From an uncultured bacterium (GTDB taxonomy: Bacteria > Myxococcota_A > Bradymonadia > UBA7976 > VGTA01): a stretch of DNA of 64,000 bases. The notes under the pieces were generated by a model. That model was not told the origin of the DNA and made no database searches. It saw nothing but the letters and a program-made list of their open reading frames with translations. How positions within the stretch are numbered: position 1 is the first letter of the stretch; every line of letters begins with the position of its first letter. This document shows positions 36,541 through 45,409 of the stretch, in pieces. Where the stretch lies: contig CALSSE010000003.1 in assembly GCA_943788935.1 (NCBI GenBank), positions 1 to 64,000 on the forward strand. Direction: 5' to 3'. Both the position numbers and the translations under genes were made by a program.

Positions 36541-37398
36541 ATGAACACGACCTTAGTAAAGAAAGAGAGAGCGAGGAGAGCCCCTCCACTCAATCAGGTT
36601 TTTACTCTTGGCGCCGAGCTCACCGCAGAACAAAGAGATTTTTTAGAGGTTCATGGCTTTCTTCACTTCCGTGGTGTCCTCACTCCCGATGAGGTAGGAA
36701 TAGTCTCTGATGCTCAAGAGCGCCTAGAGCGTCAATGGATTGAGCAAGATGTTCATGAGATACGTGGAGTCCCCATATTCTTCGGTCCAGGGCTAGGAGA
36801 ACGAGAGGTTAGCTATAGACTCCCGTTTTGCTCTGAGTTTTCCCCAGAGCTGAAAACGCTCCTCAATGATCCTCGTTTCGAGCCGATTAAAGAGCTCGTC
36901 GGTAGAGATGTCAGAATCGGTCATAATGAACAAGACGGGGTCGTGATTAACCGTTATGTAAACGTTGAGGGAAGCGTGAGACCAGGTCTAGGCTGGCATA
37001 CGGATGGACTCAGAGACCTCTTTTATCTCCGAAAGCCTCAAGAGATGCTCAATTTTGGTCTACACCTCGACCAAGTCAGCGCTGAAGAAGGAGGCCTACG
37101 ACTCATCCCGGGCACCCATAAGCAGGGGATGCTCTCTATGATGTTTCGTAAACCCTATTTTATAAGTCATAAACCTCATAAGCACGAAGTCGCCGTGGAG
37201 ACACTTCCCGGAGATATGACGGTTCATGATGGTCGCTTGTGGCACAGAGTCGCTCAAAACAAGACGCCTAACACTCAACGACGTAGTCTCTATGTCCCTT
37301 ACATGACCGGCCCTCCAATCATTAGGACCGAAAAGAGTAAGACCGTTTTTTATCATAAGCTAGGTCGGCTCGCCCGACGATTCAAAGGGGGTCGTTGA
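36541..37398 (+). CDS. Phytanoyl-CoA dioxygenase (PhyH) family Fe(II)/2-oxoglutarate enzyme
   Basis: This 285-residue cytoplasmic oxygenase should hydroxylate a lipid or small molecule using O2 and 2-oxoglutarate. The metal triad is visible as His153 and Asp155 in WHTDG and His235 in RLWHRV, with the 2-oxoglutarate-binding Arg247/248 in QRRSLYV. VHDGRLWHRVAQN and GGLRLIPGTHKQG are characteristic of PhyH. GAAGG precedes ATG 36541. Its stop overlaps the TTG start of a small membrane protein (TTGA), and an LptF/G-like permease follows, so the substrate may be a lipid or LPS component. That link is inference. Confidence 0.88.
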   Translation: MNTTLVKKERARRAPPLNQVFTLGAELTAEQRDFLEVHGFLHFRGVLTPDEVGIVSDAQERLERQWIEQDVHEIRGVPIFFGPGLGEREVSYRLPFCSEFSPELKTLLNDPRFEPIKELVGRDVRIGHNEQDGVVINRYVNVEGSVRPGLGWHTDGLRDLFYLRKPQEMLNFGLHLDQVSAEEGGLRLIPGTHKQGMLSMMFRKPYFISHKPHKHEVAVETLPGDMTVHDGRLWHRVAQNKTPNTQRRSLYVPYMTGPPIIRTEKSKTVFYHKLGRLARRFKGGR

Positions 37399-37721
37399 AC
37401 TCTTCATCACCCCTCTCCTCCTCTACCCCCATGATTAAGCGAGTTCTTATGAGTGAGCTACCTGAGAGGCTTGGTCCCTCTCTCCTATTCATTTATTTCA
37501 TGATCGGTTTTGTTCTTGGAGCGTTCAGCACCATGGTTGGGCTTGCCTTTGTAAGACCCTATCTGCCTCCCGAAGCGACTTGGGTGAGCGCCTTAGTCGT
37601 TGCTCCGCTGATATTTGGAAGCCTACTAGGATGGCGAGTCACCCATCATGGCTCTCGAGCACAGCTCTCTTTAGGACAGGCGGTATTCACTGCTCTAGGG
37701 CTAAGACGTAGAGAGCTCTGA
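37395..37721 (+). CDS. Small two-helix membrane protein
   Basis: The 108-residue protein has two predicted membrane helices, about residues 27-49 (LGPSLLFIYFMIGFVLGAFSTMV) and 63-82 (VSALVVAPLIFGSLLGW), and a basic C-terminus. I recognise no family. A TTG at 37395 overlaps the PhyH stop with a purine-rich AAAGGGGG before it; an ATG at 37431 is the alternative start. The gene lies between PhyH and an LptF/G-like permease, and its tight spacing on both sides suggests a partner or accessory to the permease. Confidence 0.6.
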   Translation: MNSSSPLSSSTPMIKRVLMSELPERLGPSLLFIYFMIGFVLGAFSTMVGLAFVRPYLPPEATWVSALVVAPLIFGSLLGWRVTHHGSRAQLSLGQAVFTALGLRRREL

Positions 37722-37736
37722 CCTAGGTTTAATGAT

Positions 37737-38885
37737 TTGAGGTCTCCCCTGAACGCTCAGATCACAATTGAGCTCCGTCGTTTCGTTGAGCTTATCTCTT
37801 GGCAGCTCGTTATAGCGTTTAGTTTGACCGTTCCTCTCCTTTTTGGCCAACTACTGCGCCTAAGATCGATCATCTGGCCAGTGAGTGAAGAGAGCTTACC
37901 AACTCTTCTATCCTTAATCGGTGGTGGGTCAATCATCCTCTTAGAAGTCGCCTTGCCGCTAGCAGCGCTAGGCTCAGTGATCTTGGGGTCGCGCCGTTGG
38001 AGAAGTCGAAGAGAATATCAAGACTGGTGGTCGATTGGGGGGTCACCGCTTCATTTCATTAGGCCCATCATCATCCTCTCTATAATCAATACATTGATCG
38101 GCTGGCATCTCAGTCAGCGAGTCACTCCACGTACGCTGAGGTCACTCAAATCAGTTGCAATCACTCTTGGCCAAGGTCATTGGCGGGCTATCATTCCACA
38201 TCTCGCTGATCGCTTAGATCTACACACCCAGCCAATGAACCTGCTGAGAGAAGACCTAGCCATCACTCCTTTAATGAGCCCCCATACAGAGAGCCCCCAC
38301 ACAGAGAGCTCCCATTGGTTACTCAAGAGTAAAGCGAACGATAGATCTGAAGTTGGTTATACCTTTATCAAATGCGACTTTACCATGAGGGAAGAAGCAT
38401 GTCTCTCCACATGGTGGTGGCGTTCTGATGAGCAGAGTTCAAAGCTCACACTTCATGATGTGAGGTATGTATCAAAACAGGCTCAACTTACATTGGGCCG
38501 ATTAGACTTTAAACTACCGGCGGATATGAGACTCTCAAAATTATACAAGACCTTTGGGCCTCCCAATAGCCTAGATAACGACCAACTTGACCACAGCGTT
38601 CACCATCGCTTTATCTATCATAAGCGCTTAGCGCTCCCCTTACTGAACCTGATCTTAATGCTAGTCGGTGCCTGGTCGGGTTTAAGCCTCAACCTAGGGG
38701 GGTGTTTAATAGTCGCCGTAACTATGGTGTCCGGCGGGCTAGGGCTCCTTCGAGCCTTGGAGCTGTGGGCGAGGATGGGACACCTCTCTCCCTTAGTCGC
38801 CGCTTGGTTGCCTACTTTGATTTTATTAATAGTCACCGCTTGGGCGCTTCGAGACCTCATGAGGAGACCTCCGCAACACATCTGA
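37737..38885 (+). CDS. LptF/LptG (YjgP/YjgQ)-like permease
   Basis: The 382-residue inner-membrane protein resembles LPS-export permeases, which together with LptB extract LPS from the membrane. It has N-terminal helices at about 20-38, 57-80 and 103-125, a periplasmic beta-jellyroll-like region (about 135-280), and three C-terminal helices (about 300-370: LPLLNLILMLVGAWSGLSL, LIVAVTMVSGGLGLLRALEL, AAWLPTLILLIVTAWALRDL). This matches the 3+jellyroll+3 plan. No second permease or LptB is adjacent, whereas LptF and LptG usually occur as a pair. Start appears to be TTG 37737. It follows the small membrane protein after 15 nt. Confidence 0.7.
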   Translation: MRSPLNAQITIELRRFVELISWQLVIAFSLTVPLLFGQLLRLRSIIWPVSEESLPTLLSLIGGGSIILLEVALPLAALGSVILGSRRWRSRREYQDWWSIGGSPLHFIRPIIILSIINTLIGWHLSQRVTPRTLRSLKSVAITLGQGHWRAIIPHLADRLDLHTQPMNLLREDLAITPLMSPHTESPHTESSHWLLKSKANDRSEVGYTFIKCDFTMREEACLSTWWWRSDEQSSKLTLHDVRYVSKQAQLTLGRLDFKLPADMRLSKLYKTFGPPNSLDNDQLDHSVHHRFIYHKRLALPLLNLILMLVGAWSGLSLNLGGCLIVAVTMVSGGLGLLRALELWARMGHLSPLVAAWLPTLILLIVTAWALRDLMRRPPQHI

Positions 38886-38890
38886 GCTCC

Positions 38891-41800
38891 TCACTCCTCT
38901 TCGAGTGGACAACTCTGCGACCATATAAGAGTATATCCTTGAGAGCCTCCCATGCCCCGAGGCCCTCTGACCACGATCTCATAGAGACCTGGCTCAGGTG
39001 CTTCAATCTCAACTTGCTCAGTAGGGTTTAGATCATCTAGGCAACGAGCATTGCCGCGGGGTGCATAGACGAGGTCAGCCGTTAACTCGACGTTTTCATT
39101 AACATCTATATCTCCTGATGATCCTGAAACCGATTCCGTTGACCAAAGAGAGGAGAGACGATCAACAACACAATGTCTCGCTGGGGAGAGGTCGATGACC
39201 CCAAGGTCATCTTCTCCTCCTTCAAAGCCTTCTACCTTAAGAGGAGGAGGAGAGAGGACCCATGGACCATAGGCCTCACCACTTGGTGAGATCACCGCTA
39301 GATCTAGATCATGGATCAGCTTACTCTCCCAGCTTGGCGTAATAATAGAGCCGGGGGGATCATCCCAAGTGAGAGTCACTCGTAAGGGTCCAAGGTCACC
39401 CACCTGTATCTGGACACGCTGAAACTCTCCGGGAGCGATCGTTCCCTCAACCCAGCGGGGGCTCTCCGACCCATAGTCGATGAGGCGACTCATCGCGGCA
39501 GCGTCGAGGAGGCCGTAACCGGTGGTAAAGTCCGGTCCTTTTCCATAGACTGAGGGAAAACCGGTATCTGGATTATTTGATGCCCTTGGCGGAGGCTGCA
39601 TCCTGCTTAAGTCACGAGCGCTCTGGATCATGAGACCTCGGATGAGAGCGGGAGAGGGTGGATGATTCTCTAGATCGTAGTTATGTTGCTCAGCGAGCTG
39701 CTGTAAAGCTGTCGCACCTACGCCCGCTGCGGCAGGAGAAGCCATTGAAGTCCCCGATACGAAATCATATCCTCCCCACATACTAGTGGTATAAACGCCC
39801 CCCCAATAAATCGCCGGAGTGATCCTTAAACGGCTGATATCGCCATTCCACTCATCATCGAAGCGATAGCTAACTCGGCTCCATTCATCTTGTTGAATAG
39901 ACTCTTCATGCCTTAAGAATCGAGTCTCATCATAACCTCGACCAACATCATCTCCCCATCGTAACATCCATACCCGAGGAGCAGAGTGGCTGCTCTTAAT
40001 TTTTTCTCTCCCCACGATAGAGGGGAGGTCATAAGTAGAGTCATTTGGCAGTCTCACTCGATACTCGTAGCTAATCGATTCATAGTTGTCAGCGTCAATC
40101 ACGGGCTCTTCTTCCCCTCTTGACCATGCGATGCGAGTGCTGTAGGAGCCGAAAGTCTCTCCGGTAAGAACGCCCTCATCGAGTCTGACCGATTCAGGAT
40201 CGAAAGCCCCTTGGCCGGTCCATGAACTTAATTGTGAGTGAGGGCGCCCCCATTTCCACACCACATCTGGAAGACCTGTCTCGGGTTTCGCATGAACCCT
40301 GATCTCTCCCAAGTCTATTTCAAAACCTGATAATGGCCGTTCATCGCTAGAGCCGGGGGCCATAATATCTGGTTTAAGCCGTCCATCGAGCGTCGGTCCT
40401 AATGAAGAGAAGTCTGAGGGCTGAGCGTCATTGCTCTCCACAGAGCCTACCAAGATTCCATTCTTAAGATTCACTAAGAGACCATAATATCCATGTAGCC
40501 TCATAAAGATATTTTCTTGGGGATAAAGCCCGTTATTCCCCGCTGAGAGGAAGATTGGACGAGGAGGAGTAGAGAAGGCTTGTCCTTCAACGAGGCCTCC
40601 ACCTGCGAGCTGATCATCGCTGATCATAACTCCTGAGATAAAGGCATCATAGCCTTGGGGCTCATTGGTATAAAAGCCATTACCGAAAGTGTGGCTGTGA
40701 TTGGCGAGATGAGCTTGTTGTTGATCAAACATCTGGGTCCAGGGGGGCTCATCACTCGCATCTCCAGTGCCATACATGAGGTAGCTCTGAATTTCACGAA
40801 CCATCGGGGCTTGCCCACGCCATTGGAACGGCCCATTAGGAAGACCTAGCGGACCAGAATGATCCACGCTAGCGTAGCCATTACCCGCTAGGATCCCGGC
40901 CACAGTTGTTCCATGGCTATCCCACTCACCGGGAGGTAGGTCACCACGAACTCGGTCAAAGGCTACCTCTCCCTGTTCATTATACATGTAAAAGTCAGGG
41001 TGAAGCGCTACCCCTGAGTCCATAATGGCCACCCGAATACCTTCGCCGGTCCATCCATTAAATTGAGGATTACGCCTGCCCGGTAAAAACGCTGGTTCGG
41101 TCACTGCGTCTATCCCCATGATCTCTCGACTAGGGGAGTTCAGCAAAGTGGGTTTGATTTCAGGAGCGCTGATTAAGAGAACTCTAGGGTGGCGAGCGAT
41201 ATCGCGCCAAGCCGCTGTTGTGAGTTGCCGCGGCGGAGAAGTATATCTTACACTCAAGACCCTCTTTAGCTCATCAGCAGAGGAGGAGTGAAGCGTATGC
41301 ATAAAGTTTACTGTTAGATCTCTATCTGCATAATCTTCAAGCAATGGCTGTCGAGACATCGCAGAGAACGACCTCAAGCTAGGATGCTTTAGCAGCTGAG
41401 CGAGCTCTTCTTTAGACTGAGCCCAGAGGGTGAAGCGAGCGATCAAATTCTCTTCAGCTGGAGCAGCCGTTACCGCAGCTCGGAGGGCGTGATCAAATTT
41501 ATCCTGCCAGCTGAGCAGATGTATCCCTGGCGGTAATGAATGAGGGATCGAAGAGAGACTCGCAAGCCAAAAGCCTCGTCCAATCGGCTCTATGAGCCTC
41601 GCGCTATCTATCAGTACTGCGTTAGATAACACCGCTAAATTCTCACCGAGCCCCCACAATGTACGCGCCTGATCAATGGAATTGAGCCCTCGCTCCCGCT
41701 CGAGTTTTGACACATTGTGATCACTAGAGAATTGTCGCCAATGACCAAAGATCGAGCGTCTCTCATCGCTCATAGCTTCTGTGGCTTCTGAGCTCTCTGT

Positions 41801-42151
41801 GTTTAAGTTGAGTTCAGCGCTCGAGACCTCCTCTAAAGGGGTCGTCATCATTGCGCCTTGAATATCACCTAAGAGACAAGCGAGATCAGGCAGAGCAGGC
41901 TCTACAGTGTCTCCGGCGCTCTCTCCGGCGCTCTCTCCGGCGCTCTCTCCGGCGCTCTCTCCAGCGCTCTCTCCAGCGCTCTCTCCGGCGCTCTCTCCAG
42001 CGCTCTCTCCGGCGCTCTCCCCGGCGCTCTCTTCACCCAGTAGCTCTGCACCTTCTTGATCTCTACAACTCACGGAGAGAACTAAGCTGCTAAAGCACAA
42101 AGTAATGATGACCTGTTGCCTCTTGAGAATAGATAAGGGATTCATGCTCAT
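38891..42151 (-). CDS. Subtilisin-family (S8) serine protease, exported
   Basis: The 1086-residue protease is exported by a signal ending LVLSVSC (about residues 16-29), perhaps as a lipoprotein though the lipobox is imperfect. A 10-unit ESAG repeat follows (38-78), then a propeptide-like region, and the S8 domain with Asp378 (AIMDSG), His413 (DSHGTTVAG) and Ser802 (SGTSMASP). The ~390 residues between His and Ser are longer than in subtilisin and hold inserted beta-rich domains (PDVVWKWGRPHSQLSS). A P-domain-like C-terminus (VRVTLTWDDPPGS, LIHDLDLAVISPSG) is typical of secreted S8 proteases. The ATG 42151 follows the Hsp33 stop by 11 nt with GAGGG before it. It converges with the LptF-like gene at a 5-bp gap. 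Confidence 0.93.
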   Translation of the reverse strand: MSMNPLSILKRQQVIITLCFSSLVLSVSCRDQEGAELLGEESAGESAGESAGESAGESAGESAGESAGESAGESAGESAGDTVEPALPDLACLLGDIQGAMMTTPLEEVSSAELNLNTESSEATEAMSDERRSIFGHWRQFSSDHNVSKLERERGLNSIDQARTLWGLGENLAVLSNAVLIDSARLIEPIGRGFWLASLSSIPHSLPPGIHLLSWQDKFDHALRAAVTAAPAEENLIARFTLWAQSKEELAQLLKHPSLRSFSAMSRQPLLEDYADRDLTVNFMHTLHSSSADELKRVLSVRYTSPPRQLTTAAWRDIARHPRVLLISAPEIKPTLLNSPSREIMGIDAVTEPAFLPGRRNPQFNGWTGEGIRVAIMDSGVALHPDFYMYNEQGEVAFDRVRGDLPPGEWDSHGTTVAGILAGNGYASVDHSGPLGLPNGPFQWRGQAPMVREIQSYLMYGTGDASDEPPWTQMFDQQQAHLANHSHTFGNGFYTNEPQGYDAFISGVMISDDQLAGGGLVEGQAFSTPPRPIFLSAGNNGLYPQENIFMRLHGYYGLLVNLKNGILVGSVESNDAQPSDFSSLGPTLDGRLKPDIMAPGSSDERPLSGFEIDLGEIRVHAKPETGLPDVVWKWGRPHSQLSSWTGQGAFDPESVRLDEGVLTGETFGSYSTRIAWSRGEEEPVIDADNYESISYEYRVRLPNDSTYDLPSIVGREKIKSSHSAPRVWMLRWGDDVGRGYDETRFLRHEESIQQDEWSRVSYRFDDEWNGDISRLRITPAIYWGGVYTTSMWGGYDFVSGTSMASPAAAGVGATALQQLAEQHNYDLENHPPSPALIRGLMIQSARDLSRMQPPPRASNNPDTGFPSVYGKGPDFTTGYGLLDAAAMSRLIDYGSESPRWVEGTIAPGEFQRVQIQVGDLGPLRVTLTWDDPPGSIITPSWESKLIHDLDLAVISPSGEAYGPWVLSPPPLKVEGFEGGEDDLGVIDLSPARHCVVDRLSSLWSTESVSGSSGDIDVNENVELTADLVYAPRGNARCLDDLNPTEQVEIEAPEPGLYEIVVRGPRGMGGSQGYTLIWSQSCPLEEE
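41911..42033 (-). repeat. 12-bp in-frame tandem repeat (10 units) encoding ESAG
   Basis: Ten 12-bp units (plus strand CTCTCTCCGGCG, with some CCAGCG) encode consecutive ESAG just behind the signal sequence of the subtilase. Variation between units is synonymous (GCC or GCT for Ala), so the peptide is kept while the DNA drifts. Such acidic, flexible tethers behind lipoboxes are frequent in this type of genome. Confidence 0.95.
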
Positions 42152-42162
42152 GTTAAACACCC

Positions 42163-43035
42163 TCAGTCCCTCGCGCCGACAATGAGCGCACCAATCTCTT
42201 CGTAATTAAAATGATAGTTCTCTCCACAGAAGTGACAGGAGATATTCATCTCACCATCTTCTTCGCGGATCTGAGTGAGCTCTGCTTTTCCCAAAGTGAG
42301 CAGTGTACGAGCGAATTTAGGTCGCTCACATGGACACTTAAAACTGATAGTAGACTCTTCTAGAACTTCATAATCATCCATAAATAATAATTCTAGGAGA
42401 TCATCTAAGGGATGTTCTGCATTGAGGATAGACTTTAATGGGGGGATCGTCACAACTCTTTGTTCTAGGGTACGTAGGGTTTCGTCCGAAGGGTTGGGTA
42501 GACTCTGCACAAGATAACCACCAGTGATTAAGCCATCATCGGTGATACTCTCACCTAATCCACAGGCGGTCGGAATTTGCTCACTAAACATAAAGTAATA
42601 GGCGAGATCTTCAGCGATACCTCCAGTGAATATGGGCACTGTGCCTCGATAGGGTTCACCGGCGTCAGAGGTCTTAATCAGCGTAAATCGTCCTTGTCCG
42701 ACGACAGGACTGACCTCGGTCTCAGGCTCTGCTGCTGCCGCAGGTTGATTCGCTGTAACTCTGAGCTCTCCCTGAGCATTAGAGAGGGCGTAAAGTTCAC
42801 CGAGAGGGCCATCCCCATTGACCTGAATTCCGACTTGTTGTCGGCCCTTTAAAGTAGCTGACAGGAGACCAACTGCGGTCGCTGCTCTCGACATAGCCAA
42901 GAGACCTTGAGCGCTAGGTTTATGAGCTTCGAGGATCGTTTGAGTGATCGGTGTGCTCAGTCCTACTACAAATTTGAGCTCTTTGTTTTGGGCTACGCCA
43001 CGTAAGACGACCCCTGCTTTACTAATCTTGCCCAT
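42163..43035 (-). CDS. hslO: Redox-regulated chaperone Hsp33
   Basis: Hsp33 is a cytoplasmic holdase activated by oxidation when its zinc-bound cysteines form disulfides. The 290-residue protein shows the N-terminal family pattern (RAATAVGLLSATLKGRQQVGIQVNGDGPLGELYA, VTANQPAA) and a C-terminal zinc site with FKCPCER and CHFCGENY (CxC and CxxC). ATG 43035 is preceded by GAGG; a start at 43062 is less supported. A perfect 18-bp palindrome lies 73 bp upstream. The subtilase gene follows after 11 nt, an unusual operon partner. Confidence 0.94.
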   Translation of the reverse strand: MGKISKAGVVLRGVAQNKELKFVVGLSTPITQTILEAHKPSAQGLLAMSRAATAVGLLSATLKGRQQVGIQVNGDGPLGELYALSNAQGELRVTANQPAAAAEPETEVSPVVGQGRFTLIKTSDAGEPYRGTVPIFTGGIAEDLAYYFMFSEQIPTACGLGESITDDGLITGGYLVQSLPNPSDETLRTLEQRVVTIPPLKSILNAEHPLDDLLELLFMDDYEVLEESTISFKCPCERPKFARTLLTLGKAELTQIREEDGEMNISCHFCGENYHFNYEEIGALIVGARD

Positions 43036-43107
43036 ATTATTATCCTCTATATTACCACACACTATGTGTAGGTCACTTGATCTTTAAACGTCCCAATTTG
43101 CGTTGAT

Positions 43108-43125
43108 GAGATCATTAATGATCTC
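43108..43125. promoter_or_regulatory. 18-bp perfect palindrome upstream of hslO
   Basis: GAGATCATTAATGATCTC is a perfect 18-bp palindrome in the 155-bp gap between a lipoprotein gene and hslO, 73 bp before the hslO ATG. On the minus strand no U-tract follows it, so a transcription factor site is favoured over a terminator. As a hairpin it would have 7 pairs and a TTAA loop. Confidence 0.45.
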
Positions 43126-43190
43126 TTTGGTTCCTGTTTTTATTGACCTAGGTGAAAAATATCTCATTTGTAAATAAGTCAAGCGCTCTA

Positions 43191-44807
43191 TCAAAGCGAT
43201 TGAAAAAGGTCACGTCTAGCAGATTCTAAACGAAACTCAAATTCGCCTTCCGTTCCGACCCTTCGACTACATTGCCAAGTGACCCATACTCTCTTCGATC
43301 GGTCGGTGATCACTTGAGGAGAGAAGCCACAGAGCGCTTCTTCTCCACTCTCTACAATCTCTATTTCCCAGGGTCCCGCTAACGCCTCATCATCAAGAAC
43401 TGTCACCTCGGTTCCACTCTCTTCCATCTCCTCATTGTCACCCATCTCTTGACTCTCTTCACTTTGGTTATTACCCATTGTTTGGAGCGCTTCAGGATAA
43501 GTAAATACCACGGCGTCATCACTCGGTCGGCACTCTTCTACCTCGGCGGGACCGCAGCGATACCAAGCGATCCCGATACGCCCATCCGGCAAGACTGTCA
43601 TCGACGGAGAGTGACCTTCATTATAGCGTGGATCTCCGAGAGGTATACGTCTCCAAGCTGAGCTGTCGGCGAGCTGAGTGAGATCTGAGAGCAACGCTAA
43701 AATAGGCCGCCTCGCTTGGGGGTCATAATATGTGACAGCGACTCCCTCACCATAAGCGATGATACTCGGTTGACCACGCGTTGGGCCTCCAAATACCAAA
43801 CCTCTGAGCCACTCACCAGACTCATCGCGTCTAGCGAGCCATAGACCTTGACGTTGTCTCTCTGCCATTTGGGCATCAAAAGAAATGTAATAAAGAGCTA
43901 AAAACTGACCCGCCTCGGTGATTAAGGCTTGATTATATATTCCTGCGCCTTCGCCTAGGTCGATGACCTCATAAGACCAAGAACCTCCTCGGGTCTGTAG
44001 AGCGACCTCCAAGTCAGCCCTCACTAAGTCATCACGCTGTAAGCTACCACCGTGTACATCTTGATAGACGATCATTCTCGAACCATTTCGAGCAATAAAC
44101 TGACTTGGCCAATAACCAACCACAAAGCCAAAGTCACTCGCCGCCTCTCCCGACATCGCCTGATCACTCGTTTCTGCGACATATTCTACGTCCCACTCAG
44201 AGGCGTCGGGATCTGTACTCGGGGTAAAGACACTCAAGTTTCCTCCCCCACAATACCTCAACTCTGGGATCGCTTCTCCGGCGATTGAGGTGACCATAGG
44301 CTGTCCTGAAGAACTATAGTCAAGATCAAGTCCGGGAGGATTGCCTAATAACAGTGGGCGCGAGACCAGCTGTGAGAGCCATCCCATCTCTGATTCCCAG
44401 GAAGCGAAACGAAGCGACCATCTCACCTCTGAAGGGGGATCATCTACCTCAATCTCTTCACAGGGCTGACCCTCTTGACCGTCAGTGCTCCAATAAGCAA
44501 CTCCAAGTTGGCCACCCGGTGAGAGTGATAACTTAGCGTGAAGGCCCATCCCCTCTCCCTCGATCATATATTTCTCAAACCATGGATCATCTTTAAATGG
44601 AGGTCGAGGGCGAGGTTTCCGAGGAGGCGGAGGGGGGTCTTCTGCAGACTCTCGATGGTCAAAACAAGCTGAGCTGAACAGAGCGCAGAGGAAGGATAGA
44701 GTGGTGATTAGCCAAAACTGACGAATTAATGTGTGATGCCATAAGACGAGAGAACGCGGGCTCCACTTCTCTTTTAGTCGTTCATTTGAAGAATCGCGAG
44801 TGTGCAT
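43191..44807 (-). CDS. Putative lipoprotein with beta-propeller-like repeats
   Basis: The 538-residue protein has a hydrophobic signal and lipobox SSAC (about residues 44-47), followed by a Pro/Arg-rich stretch. The mature part has repeated strand patterns suggestive of propeller blades: KLSLSPGGQLGVAYW, MIVYQDVHGGS, QFLALYYISFD, VAVTYYDPQARRPIL, MTVLPDGRIGIAWYRCG and QVITDRSKRVWVTWQC. An acidic Glu/Met-rich insert occurs at about 440-465. It resembles secreted sialidase/BNR-type scaffolds but no catalytic motif is visible. I choose ATG 44807; an upstream TTG at 44822 is possible. Function is unknown. Confidence 0.65.
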   Translation of the reverse strand: MHTRDSSNERLKEKWSPRSLVLWHHTLIRQFWLITTLSFLCALFSSACFDHRESAEDPPPPPRKPRPRPPFKDDPWFEKYMIEGEGMGLHAKLSLSPGGQLGVAYWSTDGQEGQPCEEIEVDDPPSEVRWSLRFASWESEMGWLSQLVSRPLLLGNPPGLDLDYSSSGQPMVTSIAGEAIPELRYCGGGNLSVFTPSTDPDASEWDVEYVAETSDQAMSGEAASDFGFVVGYWPSQFIARNGSRMIVYQDVHGGSLQRDDLVRADLEVALQTRGGSWSYEVIDLGEGAGIYNQALITEAGQFLALYYISFDAQMAERQRQGLWLARRDESGEWLRGLVFGGPTRGQPSIIAYGEGVAVTYYDPQARRPILALLSDLTQLADSSAWRRIPLGDPRYNEGHSPSMTVLPDGRIGIAWYRCGPAEVEECRPSDDAVVFTYPEALQTMGNNQSEESQEMGDNEEMEESGTEVTVLDDEALAGPWEIEIVESGEEALCGFSPQVITDRSKRVWVTWQCSRRVGTEGEFEFRLESARRDLFQSL

Positions 44808-44822
44808 GTTAGGTTCATCCAA

Positions 44823-45409
44823 GTCATGAGATACATAATCCTAACAGCATACACTCAACTGTAGATAAGTCTAAAGCTAAGTAAAAGCTCTATGGTGATG
44901 GATGCTCCACTGTTCATTTAGAAGATTAAGTCACTTTTAGCTCAAAACTTAGCATGCTCTCAAATTCCTTAGATCATAGCCAAGCGAACCGAGCATCAAG
45001 AGCGCAGTCGCCCTTGAGAGGTAGAGTGCCGAAGAGATGAACTTTTGTTCTCTGTAGTATTCGACGATCCATATTCCACATAGAGGATCAAAGCTCAATA
45101 AAGCGCCTAAACTAGAATCAGCATGTTCGTACCAAACATCCGTTGGGTATTCGGTTATGAGAGTCATTAATCAATCCTTTCGTCCCCTGTGTTAAGGTTA
45201 CTAAATCAGCGAGATACTCTCTCCTAACTGACTCAATATACTAAACACTTGATCAGTCATATTTGTGACTCAAATCTGAAAAAATAATTTCTCTGAGTAG
45301 ATTTTTTGTGCTCAGGCTTTCACTATGTAATGATAATTCTCTATGTAATGATGGTAATGTTAAATATCTTTTCGCCCCCCTTCTTAGGTCTATTGTTATA
45401 AAACAGCTT
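44823..45409. other. Intergenic region, mostly without recognisable genes
   Basis: This stretch separates the minus-strand lipoprotein from the plus-strand diflavin reductase. It is AT-rich. It contains one weak small-protein candidate (44949-45167, minus) and, close to the reductase, a 12-bp direct repeat CTATGTAATGAT (starting at 45324 and 45342, period 18). No tRNA or strong terminator was recognised. Confidence 0.4.
44949..45167 (-). CDS. Possible small hypothetical protein
   Basis: A 72-residue reading frame with AAAGGA about 9 nt before its ATG lies in an otherwise empty region. The product (beginning MTLITEYPTDVWYEHADSS) has a mildly hydrophobic C-terminal half but no clear membrane helix, signal or known motif. 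It might be a genuine small gene or chance; the ribosome site and the lack of a competing gene are the only support. Confidence 0.3.
   Translation of the reverse strand: MTLITEYPTDVWYEHADSSLGALLSFDPLCGIWIVEYYREQKFISSALYLSRATALLMLGSLGYDLRNLRAC

Noticed and set aside
41851..42093. Arg/Ser-repeat protein on the plus strand opposite the subtilase N-terminus
   Set aside because: It is the antisense reading of the ESAG minisatellite and has no other support.
45308..45409. Longer N-terminus for the diflavin reductase
   Set aside because: The extra 34 residues are not flavodoxin-like, and the fold begins right at ATG 45410.
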